The notes beneath the pieces are model-generated. The model had not been told where the DNA came from and searched no databases. It saw only the letters and a program-made list of their open reading frames with translations. From NCBI GenBank assembly GCA_001970955.1, contig MPUH01000090.1, forward strand, positions 49,136 through 113,135: DNA of 64,000 bases, given 5' to 3'. This document shows, one piece after another, positions 9,266-18,340 of the stretch (positions are counted from its first letter, which is position 1; each line of letters starts with the position of its first letter). A program made the position numbers and the translations under genes. Source of the DNA: Stentor coeruleus. Its lineage: Eukaryota; Ciliophora; Heterotrichea; Heterotrichida; Stentoridae.

Positions 9266-9642
9266 AACTTTTATAGTAACTCCTAATAGATAAGTTAAAA
9301 AAATTTATATGCTTTTTTGTTTGAAAAAAGGTTGGAAAGGGTTTTTGATGTTGGTGAAGATTCGGTAATTATGGTTTTTAGAGTTAGTGAGAATATTGTT
9401 AGGAATTTAGATGAGAGTTTTGATTGGGATAGTATTTTGTGGGAGATGATGGGAAATATAATACCTAAAAAATACTAAAAATCAATTATCATCATCTCTA
9501 AGTCTAAATTTCTAATTATCCCATTTCCAATAAACTATCCTCTACACTCATCAAACTACAAAAACTAATCATTCAATACCATCATCATTAAAAAACCTTA
9601 TAAAAAACCTCATACTAAAAAAGCCAAACCTAAACTTATTTT
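9266..9642. other. Convergent intergenic region
   Basis: The composition switches sharply near 9470. The left half is G-rich and C-poor (3' flank of the plus gene) and the right half C-rich and G-poor (3' flank of the minus gene). No repeat or gene is seen. Confidence 0.5.
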
Positions 9643-10899
9643 TTAATCAAACTCATCTTCCCTATCAACAATAATCCTTGTAATTTTATCCATCCTCGAC
9701 AACCCTCTCGAAGCAGCACCCGACATTCTTTCAACTCTCCTACTCGCTTCAGAAAAAGTTTTATTTGCCGAGTTTGTATCCCTACTTCCAACTCTTGACC
9801 CATTTCCACTCCCAACAGTTTCATTATTAATATCTTCATCATAAACCCCAGCAAACTTAGGCAAGTACATATTAAAAACACTTATAGGAACTTCATACAA
9901 TACACAATTACTAGCAGCAACAGCATTTGACATTCTAGGAACTTCATACAATACACAATTACTAGCAGCAACAGCATTTGACCTTCTAGGACATTTAAAA
10001 ATCAAATCCCTAGATCCAAAATGATCCCCAGGCTTAAGTTCTTTAATATCTTCTACATCAGAAAATGTTTTAATTTTCTCATGAACCATACCATTTGTCA
10101 ATATAAAAAAAGATACAGGATTTTGTCTATAATTATAAATAATACTACCTTTTGTAACATTTATCAATTTAAGTCTGTTAGCTAAAGATGAGAGTTTCAT
10201 TGTAGATACTGATGAAAAAAGTTCAACATTTCTTAGTATTTTCATAAGGTCTAAACTGTATTTCATTTGATCACTACCTAAAAGTCCATAAAAAGTTGTT
10301 ATGTTTATATATAAAACATGTACTTCAGTTGAAGCTCTAGCTGAACATTGCGAGTTTGTTTTGTCTAGAAGTCCATTTTCCCCAACAACATCTCTTAATG
10401 ACCTAACATCAACTTTTTTGTTATTTAATATTATGTCTATATCCCCATTGAGGATTATATACAAATATTGTAATGGATGATTTGATAAATAAAGATATTC
10501 TCCTCTTCGGTAATGTTTTGCGCTTAAGACTTTACCCATTTTTTGAAGTTTAACTCGACTCATTGGATAAAAAAAAATCACATCTCGAAGCCATTTTGCA
10601 ACTTCAATAACTTCGCTATATTCTCTTTCTTCTTTGTTTTTTAGACATGTAGCGAAAATTTTGGTGAAGGAAGTTTTTTTGTTTTTAGAAATGTTGGGCA
10701 ATTGAGTCATAAAGGTTTTTGAAGGCTGGTTTTTTAATGGAGGCAGGGTTTTGTTTAGGAGAGGTGATGAATTCGAGGTTTGAAGCTTTTTACTCTTGAA
10801 GTAGAACTCTGGAAGCAGGGCTTGAGGCTTGAAAATTTTATACCCAGCAGTAGAATTAAGACTTTTTATGTACTCGCATATTTTTTTATCTCTTTCCAT
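9643..10899 (-). CDS. Protein with two cyclic-nucleotide-binding-type domains
   Basis: 418 residues. After a basic N-terminal arm of about 85 residues there are two cNMP-binding folds. The first (about 93-205) has YRRGEYLYLSNHPLQYLYII, NGDIDII, VGENGLL and SARAS, the usual Gly-Glu and Arg of the phosphate-binding cassette. The second (about 222-340) has KGSIIYNY, FFILTNGMVHE, PGDHFGSRDL and RRSNAVAASN, but the cassette Glu is replaced (FGSRD), so binding may be lost or altered. The layout recalls PKA regulatory subunits, but I see no dimerisation/docking domain or R-x-x-[ST] inhibitor site. A 17-residue stretch (NAVAASNCVLYEVP...) is duplicated in tandem at the end of domain two. The tail is Ser/Arg-rich. 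The stop is TAA. Confidence 0.85.
   Translation of the reverse strand: MERDKKICEYIKSLNSTAGYKIFKPQALLPEFYFKSKKLQTSNSSPLLNKTLPPLKNQPSKTFMTQLPNISKNKKTSFTKIFATCLKNKEEREYSEVIEVAKWLRDVIFFYPMSRVKLQKMGKVLSAKHYRRGEYLYLSNHPLQYLYIILNGDIDIILNNKKVDVRSLRDVVGENGLLDKTNSQCSARASTEVHVLYINITTFYGLLGSDQMKYSLDLMKILRNVELFSSVSTMKLSSLANRLKLINVTKGSIIYNYRQNPVSFFILTNGMVHEKIKTFSDVEDIKELKPGDHFGSRDLIFKCPRRSNAVAASNCVLYEVPRMSNAVAASNCVLYEVPISVFNMYLPKFAGVYDEDINNETVGSGNGSRVGSRDTNSANKTFSEASRRVERMSGAASRGLSRMDKITRIIVDREDEFD
9886..9987. repeat. In-frame tandem duplication, 2 x 51 bp
   Basis: The 51-bp unit containing cttcatacaatacacaatta occurs twice inside the cNMP-binding gene, adding 17 residues at the last strand of the second domain, where the repeat is structurally unexpected. 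It is either a recent slippage duplication or an overlap artefact without an N marker. Confidence 0.85.
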
Positions 10900-11168
10900 T
10901 GATTAATATAATTTAAACTAAAACAAAGCTTATCATGAACTTCCTAATAAAGCTTTCTCATTATCATTATATACCCGACTACACACATTACATTTAATCA
11001 TATCTGTTTTCCTACATTTTATGCATATTTTACAAGAATCCCATAACTGAATTAAATCCTATCAAAGTATAATTTTGTCTGCAATTAAAACAGGTAAATA
11101 CTTTAAAAGAATTCATTCATATAATATTAAAAATTCGCCACTGATTCAAAAACTCAATTTTTCTGGCT
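10900..11168. other. Short intergenic region, nothing recognised
   Basis: 269 bp between the start of the cNMP-binding gene and the end of a decayed minus-strand gene. It has mixed A/T composition without clear skew. No gene or repeat is seen. Confidence 0.4.
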
Positions 11169-12269
11169 CTAAATTTTTATCTTTTTAAACCAAAGGTTTA
11201 AAGGTTCCATAAAATCAATCACTTTGATATGCGAAAAGTAACTTTGATATTTGTTTTGTAAAGATGCAAATATTATATTAATTTCTTGTAAATTCTTGCT
11301 TAATGATGTTGATGTATAAAAGTTGTCCCAAGTTGGGGATTTTCTGTTTAGAATTAGTTTTTTGTCTATGATTTTATAATAGTTTGCTAGTTCATGAAGT
11401 GGTTTTATAAACTTTTTTGATTTCATGCAGGATTTTTTTAGTATAATCAGTAAGGCTATCAATGAGTTTTTCGATGAAAATGCTACTTGATGAATAATAG
11501 CTGATAAGTTGGTCTAAATTATTAGTAAAATCGTATAAATGTTTGATTTGACCACTTCCAAACACTACTGTATAGTTGAAATAATGACTTTTACATATAA
11601 AGTTGATGTACTTTCATAAGCAATAGTAAGTAACAGGTTGGTTTTTACAACCTTCTACATAGCATTTCTCGCAATTAAATTTTTCTAAAGCTTTTGCCAT
11701 AAATTCTTCAAAATCAACTTTTTTACTATGTTTTGACTTGCGATTAACATTAATACAAATAAACTTGTTTATTGTCTCATCTTTAAAAGCATCTGATGAA
11801 ATTGGTATTTTTGGAGGGGTAATAGAACTTTAGTTAAAATTATTATATGATATGCTTAGGGAGTTATTTAGGAATTGAGATTTTGTCATTGATGAATTTA
11901 ATAAGTTTGATGATATGATAGGAATGCTAGAAATAGGTTGGCTAAGGCTATTAGATAAGATTGATTATGAAAGGATTGGGTTGTTTAAAATATGCATGCT
12001 TAAGTAATTCTGAAATGCTGATCCTGGAGACTTAATTGAATTAGTCAAACCAGGATTAGGCTGGTTTGGATTGTTTTTTTGAACTCTTGCCGATTAGATA
12101 CTAAACTTTAGTATGATTGTATTGATGAAGAATTTCCTTTGGACATTTATAGAAACTTTATTTGTATAAAAAGTTTTATGGAAGGATTTAAAATAGGGTT
12201 TAAGATTGAAGATGTTAAGATTGGATTTTGAAGATTGTATAGGAAAAGAGTACTTTGATAAGGTTGCAT
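11169..12269 (-). pseudogene. Decayed gene, B-box-like Cys/His segment
   Basis: On the minus strand a single frame stays protein-like from about 12200 down to 11395 but carries four stops: TAA at 12094-12096, 11965-11967 and 11830-11832, and TGA at 11614-11616. All lie in the same register (spacings 129, 135 and 216). Further breaks are a frame change near 11395, where a second frame continues to 11169, and one near 12180. The likely start ATG is at 12267-12269. The middle is Ser/Asn/Pro-rich. A later part, CEKCYVEGCKN followed by YYC and ICKSH, looks like a degenerate B-box-type zinc finger, followed by a helical, coiled-coil-like stretch. The upstream flank has the composition expected for a minus-strand gene. 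I infer a pseudogene. Three stops could be CAA-to-TAA changes. Confidence 0.6.
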
Positions 12270-12833
12270 TGAGAAGGATAGGATGAGAAAGGTAGGTGAT
12301 GATTAAATGCTAGATGGTTGAAATTTTTATGCAAATTAAAATATGTTTTGCAGATGATAACAGTCATTTTAGAATTGGAAGTATTTAAGTAAGTGAGTTT
12401 ATTAAATGATAATATCTAGAGATACCCATAAGCCAAACTTAAAAAAATAAACTTTTTTTTACTAGTTCTTTTAACTTTAAACATCATTTTCCAAAATACC
12501 TTTTTTATCTAAAAATATTTCTCAAAAACTGTAATCATGTATTTTCTCCCTAATTCCTAACTTTACCCAAACCAGACTACAAACAAAAAAACTTAAATCA
12601 TAAAACAAACACATTCAACCAAAAACTTGTACATTTTTTCTCCTTATTTATCGATTTATTTTAATTAAAACATATAATCTAAACAATCTCATATATATCA
12701 TAAACACTATAAAAAGTTAAATACCCATCTTCATATACCATATTCACACAACCTATAAAAACCTTAACCTAATCCTTACAACTAAAAAATAACAAATTCT
12801 CATTATCATCATTTACATCATAATTTATTCATA
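12270..12833. other. Divergent intergenic region between two relics
   Basis: The plus strand is G-rich up to about 12410, then C-rich and nearly G-free (12541-12600: 17 C, 1 G), the signature of a divergent promoter region in this window. This suggests both flanking relics were once transcribed outward from here. Confidence 0.45.
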
Positions 12834-13135
12834 ATGCATCTCTCATTTTTATCAATGAAATTAACAACTTCTCATTCATTGAAAATCTTATTACCAGCAC
12901 TTCAAAACACCTTGAATTTCAAATCTCAAAGATATATTCTATATGTTTTCCTTTTGCACTTCCTGGGATATTGCAATTTTTCATGTTTCCTAAAGAGCTG
13001 TAAAAATATATCTTTGTCCTGCCATATCAAAAAATTGTGGTACAAAAACCTTCAAAGCCTAAAACAATTTATTTTTACAATAAAAAACCAAGTCATATAT
13101 TTCCTTTGTGGAACAAAAGATATGCAAATATAGAC
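12834..13135 (+). pseudogene. Possible decayed plus-strand gene
   Basis: An ATG-initiated frame of 99 codons begins at 12834, but its composition (Leu/Phe/Cys-rich) looks unlike the proteins here. A frame offset by one, from about 12836 to a TAA near 13140, reads more like a protein (FINEINNFSFIENLITST, FALPGILQFFMFPKEL) but contains one TAA in the middle and no start codon. The flanks (G-poor before, C-poor after) suggest that a plus-strand gene once sat here. I infer a relic with a frameshift and a nonsense change. A small real gene in the first frame is the alternative. Neither is recognisable. Confidence 0.3.
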
Positions 13136-14437
13136 TTTTAATAACGTACTTGGTATAAAATAAAAGATATACCTTTAGTAGGTTAGAATATTTATAAGTT
13201 CATCCAAAATTAAAGGAAAAAAATATCTTGGAAAATACTGTTAAGAAATATGTGGTGATGAGAAATTCTTGGGAGTTATGATTTTTTGACCTTGACTCTT
13301 GAAAAATTAAACAATTTTCGTGATTAGAAAAAAAATATCTTTGCCTTGTTGTTTTATGAGATAATTATATGTTAAAATTATTAATAGAAAATGTCTTAAA
13401 AAATTTTTGTGGACTATGAAGGAGGAATATGCTGGTGGAAATAAGGTTGAAGAAGGGAGTTTTATGTGAAAAACAAGAAAATAATTTTCTTAATGTTTTG
13501 AGCTTTTGAATCATTATAGAAGTTTGAGTTTGAAAAATCATAAATGTTTTATAAAGCATAATATTAAATCAAGAAATATAAAAATTCTCTTAGCATAAAC
13601 TCATGTGAAGTCATCAAATTAATTATAGAAAATTACTTATACCTAATTATTATAAACAATATTTATTAATTAAACTTAACAGATTTTCTAATAAAACCAT
13701 TTATTATATGTATTGAGTTACTTCTTAGACAATATTTTGTATTTTTTGTTTGTAAATTAGGTACTTTTTGACATTGAACATGCATTTCTATAAAAAATCT
13801 CTAGGACTAATAGTAATATCTTGAAACCAATAAAGCTTAGATAGAATGCTTTAATATTTAATCTTGTATTTTACGAAGTTTTAATATACTTATAAAAAAA
13901 AAATATCTATAAGAAAGCTATAACTATTTCAATTATCATTTAAAAATTAGTTTCGACAATCATTTTATACAACAATATACATTAATCTCATAGTAATCCA
14001 TAACAAAACACCCCAGTCACATTTACTACCCAAACCCTAAAACCCAAAAAGTCAAAAATACTTCATCACACTATCTCAAACCAAAAATTCAATCATAATT
14101 ACAATCCATCATCTTACATAAACTCACAAAACCCCTTCCAAACGTCCAGTTTCCCAAAAAACTAATCCCATTTTTACTTTTTCAATTTCATACAAAATCT
14201 NTCCAGTTTCCCAAAAAACTAATCCCATTTTTACTTTTTCAATTTCATACAAAATCTTTAACAACTTCCAAACCCATCAAATCATCATCAAACCTAACAT
14301 CCTTACAAAAATTTCCATCCCTAAACCCATCCAAAAATCATCTACCACTTTCCCTAATCTTTGGCTTTTCATCTCAACCCAGCCATATTTCCAAAATCAA
14401 TCACAAACCAACTCCAAAACCTAATAATATCAATTTT
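13136..14437. other. Intergenic region, no gene seen
   Basis: 1.3 kb. The first 400 bases are G/T-rich (3' flank of the relic). From about 13950 the strand is C-rich and almost G-free up to the pseudokinase start. It includes the duplicated overlap around the N at 14201. A 64-codon minus-strand frame at 13365-13559 was judged spurious. Confidence 0.5.
14145..14257. repeat. Unmerged contig overlap around N 14201
   Basis: Bases 14145-14200 and 14202-14257 are identical 56-bp copies beginning tccagtttcccaaaaaacta on either side of one N. Confidence 0.93.
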
Positions 14438-15853
14438 ATGGGTTGTGGTATAGTAAAATCATTACAAAAATCCTCAAAAGTATCAGTAAGCCGAAGTACA
14501 GACCAACTCACATGTTCTGATTCTCCAAACAACTTATCAAAAACCCTAATCATAAATGGTTACAAACTATTACAATTCCTCCCATCTTTAGGTACAGCAA
14601 AGATTATCTTTATCTCCCATGAACAGACTTCAGAAAAATATATAGCAAAAGTCTTAAGAAAAGACTCAATCAACAAAAAGCAACGAGGTTCAGATAAAAA
14701 ACCATTAGAAACAAGTCTTTTACCAAGACTACAACATGATAATATAATCAAATTTGTCGAGGTTTTTCAAGACAAAGAACATTTTTATGAGATTTTCGAG
14801 TATTGTGAAGGTGGAGATTTATATGCTAAGCTAATGGCAATTGGGGTATTCCTTGAAGCTGATGCTGCTGTTGTAGTTTTTCAATTGTTATTAGCTTTAG
14901 AATATATGCATGCACATAATTTTATCCATAGGGATGTGAAAATTGATAATGTTTTATTGAAGAATTGTTATGATCTTGAAGTCAGACTTGGAGGGTTTTC
15001 AAGGGTTACTAAAAGTGATAATACTTGTGTATCAATTGGATTATTTGGTATGGGAAATGGTTTACCTCCTGAGGTTTATCAAGGGAAATATACAGATAAA
15101 TCTGATATATGGGCTTGTGGGATGATTACTTATATGCTACTTACAGGAAAAACATTAGAAGTTAAGGGTAAAACTGGGTGTAAACCATGGAGTAATATTG
15201 AGATTGAACAAATTGCTGATAGCAGCTCGATGGTACATGATTTTATTAAAGGACTTTTAGAAGCTAATCCTGATGAGAGGTTTTCGGCACAAAAAGCATT
15301 GGCGCATCCGTGGATTGTCACGTATAAAAACAAAAACTCTTATTTGACTCTACCGAAACCTGTGGCAATTGGCCCGAGGAATAAACTTGTTAGGGGGCTA
15401 ATGCTGTTTGTCATTACGTGTTTAATAGGAAAAGATACTCTCACTTACCTCGGGGACAAATTTAGAGTTATGAACCACTCACCTTCAGCTCGAACAGCTA
15501 GACAAGAATTTGAAGATATGATCAAAAGAACCATAACACAAATCGAAACAGGGGCTCTTGTATCTAAGATATTTGAAAATTTGTGTTTTGATAAACCTTG
15601 CAGGATTGATTTGACTGAATTTTTAATATCTTTTGCTGATATCAATTCAATATTAACTGAAGAAAATTTGAGTTTAGCTTTTGAGCATATTGATTCAAAT
15701 TCAGACAAAATCATAACTTTTAGTGATTTAGAGTCGAATATTGGTTCTGTTGATATAAAAGCTGAGGAAAATTTTAAGATTAAAGAATTGTTTGAAGGGA
15801 ATGAAAATATAGGAAAAGAAGAGTTTATTGGGCTTGTTAAGGACTTGCTGTGA
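14438..15853 (+). CDS. CDPK-like pseudokinase with degenerate EF-hands, N-acylated
   Basis: 471 residues arranged like a CDPK: kinase-like domain (about 40-295) then an EF-hand-like region (about 345-471). Lys71 (IAKV) and the catalytic loop HRDVKIDNVLL (164-174) are kept. The Mg2+-binding DFG is replaced by GGF (185-187), so its Asp is lost. The glycine loop is also unrecognisable (LPSLGTAKI instead of GxGxxG). A GLPPEVY stretch replaces the APE region, which normally follows GTP-x-Y. One EF loop is partly canonical (DSNSDKIITFSDL, from residue 419); the others lack the needed acidic residues. It begins MGCG, a strong myristoylation/palmitoylation signal. I infer a membrane-bound pseudokinase that may act as a scaffold or allosteric partner. 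The stop is TGA. The G-poor promoter flank is very clear. Confidence 0.87.
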   Translation: MGCGIVKSLQKSSKVSVSRSTDQLTCSDSPNNLSKTLIINGYKLLQFLPSLGTAKIIFISHEQTSEKYIAKVLRKDSINKKQRGSDKKPLETSLLPRLQHDNIIKFVEVFQDKEHFYEIFEYCEGGDLYAKLMAIGVFLEADAAVVVFQLLLALEYMHAHNFIHRDVKIDNVLLKNCYDLEVRLGGFSRVTKSDNTCVSIGLFGMGNGLPPEVYQGKYTDKSDIWACGMITYMLLTGKTLEVKGKTGCKPWSNIEIEQIADSSSMVHDFIKGLLEANPDERFSAQKALAHPWIVTYKNKNSYLTLPKPVAIGPRNKLVRGLMLFVITCLIGKDTLTYLGDKFRVMNHSPSARTARQEFEDMIKRTITQIETGALVSKIFENLCFDKPCRIDLTEFLISFADINSILTEENLSLAFEHIDSNSDKIITFSDLESNIGSVDIKAEENFKIKELFEGNENIGKEEFIGLVKDLL

Positions 15854-16650
15854 AATTTTATAGTAATGTAGTATGAGTATTTATTATGAGATTTTTATAA
15901 TAAGGTAGATTAGTTTTTGAGGAATTTTTAGAGTGTGATTTTATGTTTTATTATGTGAAGATGTAGAGTATGTATTGGGTGTGAGGAAAAGGTCATGGAT
16001 TTTAGATGAGATGAGGATTTTTAGATGGGGTTAATGTTTTAGGAATTTTTATTGAAGGATGAGATTTGAGAGTAGAATCTACTTAAATTAAAGTTTTATT
16101 GTTTTTTATATATTTTTTATGATATTTACATCAAATTTAGATAAAATCAAAAGTTTAACCCTATCTAATCTCTTAATTATTTTCATATTTTCTAGATGCA
16201 CACCAAATTCCTTCTAATTTTTCCTTTTATCTCTTTCTCTAAATCTCTAGTATTCTTTAAACCTACTACAATAATTCTTATGCATCCTTATCAGTTTTAA
16301 CATTTTTCCATTATTTGACTTAGTATTCTCATTGGACAGGATAATTTTTTAAAAGCACAAAACTGAAGTCCAAGTCAAGCTAAAACTTTAGATTTTAATT
16401 ATCAAAGGAACTTTTTTTATCAATTATTTTTAGTAAATAAGCCAACATAAATAATAAGTTCATTAACCCATACATAATGAATCTCCATAAACAATTTTTA
16501 AAAGTTGATTATTATAATAATCCTATAAACAAAGAAAATGAACAATCTTAATCAAGGAATAGGATTACCAAATAACTAAATTTTATAGTTTTATATTAAA
16601 TATAGCCGTAAGTAAAATCGTCTATATTTTAGCTAATTTTAAACGATATA
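15854..16650. other. Intergenic region with strong skew
   Basis: Bases 15901-16020 contain 36 G and 1 C on the plus strand. From about 16150 the strand becomes C-rich. No gene, RNA or repeat is seen. Confidence 0.55.
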
Positions 16651-17559
16651 ATGAATATATACAAGATTTTGCTTGTAATTCTACCTACAATTTTTTTAAA
16701 ACTTGCTGGAATAGCCTATATTGTATCTGAGTTTGGTCTTGCATCCGGTAAGTTTATTGAAAAAGAAAAATATTTCACCTATTGCCAAATGATCGTACCT
16801 GAGGAAACTTATCACAAGTTAGCTAAATGCCCTTGTTGTGCTGGCAATACTTCTGATTGCGATGAATGTGATTTTGATGAAGTCAAAAGTTTGAAATGCG
16901 ATTCATATAGCGATTCATATAAGATTGTTGAATGGATTAACCAAATGAATATAGGCCATTTTTATATAGGACTTTCAATGATCATTTTAGAATTTATACT
17001 AATCCCTTGCGAATTTGTGTTCTACATATTTTTTTACGATGGAGAAAATAACATCATTAAAAAACTTGATAGTGCTATTGCTATATCATTAATTTATCTT
17101 GAACTAACATTTGGCGTATATTATATTATCCTTGGAGACTATGATGACTGTTTCTCAGTAAATATTCCTTTATTTTTCATGTATGATTTCGCAGGGTTGA
17201 TATATTTTGTTTCTATTATTTGTAGCATTTATTGGTTAATTATGAGAATTAGCTTTAAATTTATAGATGATTTCTTTGATGGATATTTAAGTAATTCTTA
17301 TTGTTCTAAAACGATCTCATCTATATCTCCATGTGCTTTTTGTGTCTTTAAATGTCAACATCATTTATTACGATGCTGTTGTAAAGAAATACCCAGATGT
17401 CAACTTTTAATATGGGAATTTATATTCAGTATTCCATCTTTAATAACTTTTGCAGCACTTCTCTCTCATTATAAGACCGCTGTTAATTACATCTTACAAC
17501 TTGCTGGAAGTCTATTTTTGGCTTTTCTCTGGCCCAGGAATTCATCTAAGACAGGATAA
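16651..17559 (+). CDS. Multipass membrane protein with Cys-rich loops (unrecognised)
   Basis: 302 residues. The N-terminus (residues 5-27) is a hydrophobic segment that may be a signal anchor. It is followed by a Cys-rich extracytoplasmic-looking loop (CPCCAGNTSDCDECDF) and about four more hydrophobic segments near 103-130, 138-160, 175-205 and 250-290. A second Cys cluster (CAFCVFKCQHHLLRCCCKEI) precedes the last segments and, being next to a membrane face, may be a palmitoylation or metal site. I do not recognise the family; the topology with paired Cys clusters suggests a small surface or vesicle membrane protein. There is an ATG start and a TAA stop. No neighbour suggests a function. Confidence 0.7.
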   Translation: MNIYKILLVILPTIFLKLAGIAYIVSEFGLASGKFIEKEKYFTYCQMIVPEETYHKLAKCPCCAGNTSDCDECDFDEVKSLKCDSYSDSYKIVEWINQMNIGHFYIGLSMIILEFILIPCEFVFYIFFYDGENNIIKKLDSAIAISLIYLELTFGVYYIILGDYDDCFSVNIPLFFMYDFAGLIYFVSIICSIYWLIMRISFKFIDDFFDGYLSNSYCSKTISSISPCAFCVFKCQHHLLRCCCKEIPRCQLLIWEFIFSIPSLITFAALLSHYKTAVNYILQLAGSLFLAFLWPRNSSKTG

Positions 17560-18340
17560 CTAGGACTAATAAAGCATTTTTTAGCATTTATTGTGTATTC
17601 AATTGATTTATTATATATTTTTAGCATTTATTGTGTATTCAATTAATTACCTTAATCATCAAACTCACTAAGGTTTGATTCTCCAATTATATTTTTCGAA
17701 TTTCTAATCATAATTTTCGAATTTCTAATCATTATTCACTTATTGATAGCATGAATCTCATCCTAATCTTAAATTTAGAATTTTTTTCCTAAATAATAAG
17801 CTTATAATATTTAGATATTTTTAGAATTGTTAATGAAATATTTAGTTAGATTATTGAGCTTTAAAACTTATAGTATAAGAGAATTCTCCTAACAGTTTCT
17901 TATAAGAACTTAGATTTTTTAAAGACTAATCATTATATTGGGTTATGAATGCTTAGAATTATAGATGATTTCTTTTTTATGCATTATAAATTTTTAAAGT
18001 GGAGAATAGTTCTTTGATAAGTATTTCATAAGTAAGCTTTGGATTATTTTTACCTATATGAAAAAGTTACTGAAATTATTAGTTAAAAGATTAACTTTAT
18101 ATAAATTGTTAAATCATTGGAAGTGCTGGTAAGATATAGTTTCTGGCTCTAGAAAAATCTAAAATCCTATCATATATTCTATTGAAGACTATCTGCACCT
18201 ATATAATATAATTGATTCTATAAGTATTTACTCATTTTAAAATCATTTATTTAATAATTATATCATCTTATAGCATAATTAAACTAAATTAAAACATAAA
18301 TTTTCATCTATCATTCAAACTTATGAAATTTGATAATTAA
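17560..18340. other. Convergent intergenic region
   Basis: Between a plus-strand and a minus-strand gene end. It contains a short repeat of 27 bp with period 40. AT-rich with little skew. No gene is recognised. Confidence 0.45.
17576..17645. repeat. Short direct repeat, period 40
   Basis: The segment ttagcatttattgtgtattc followed by aatt occurs at 17581 and again at 17621. It lies immediately after the membrane-protein stop codon. Confidence 0.8.

Noticed and set aside
13365-13559. 64-codon minus-strand frame
   Set aside because: Low-complexity Phe/Leu/Thr/Ser composition in a C-poor flank; a shadow of biased composition.
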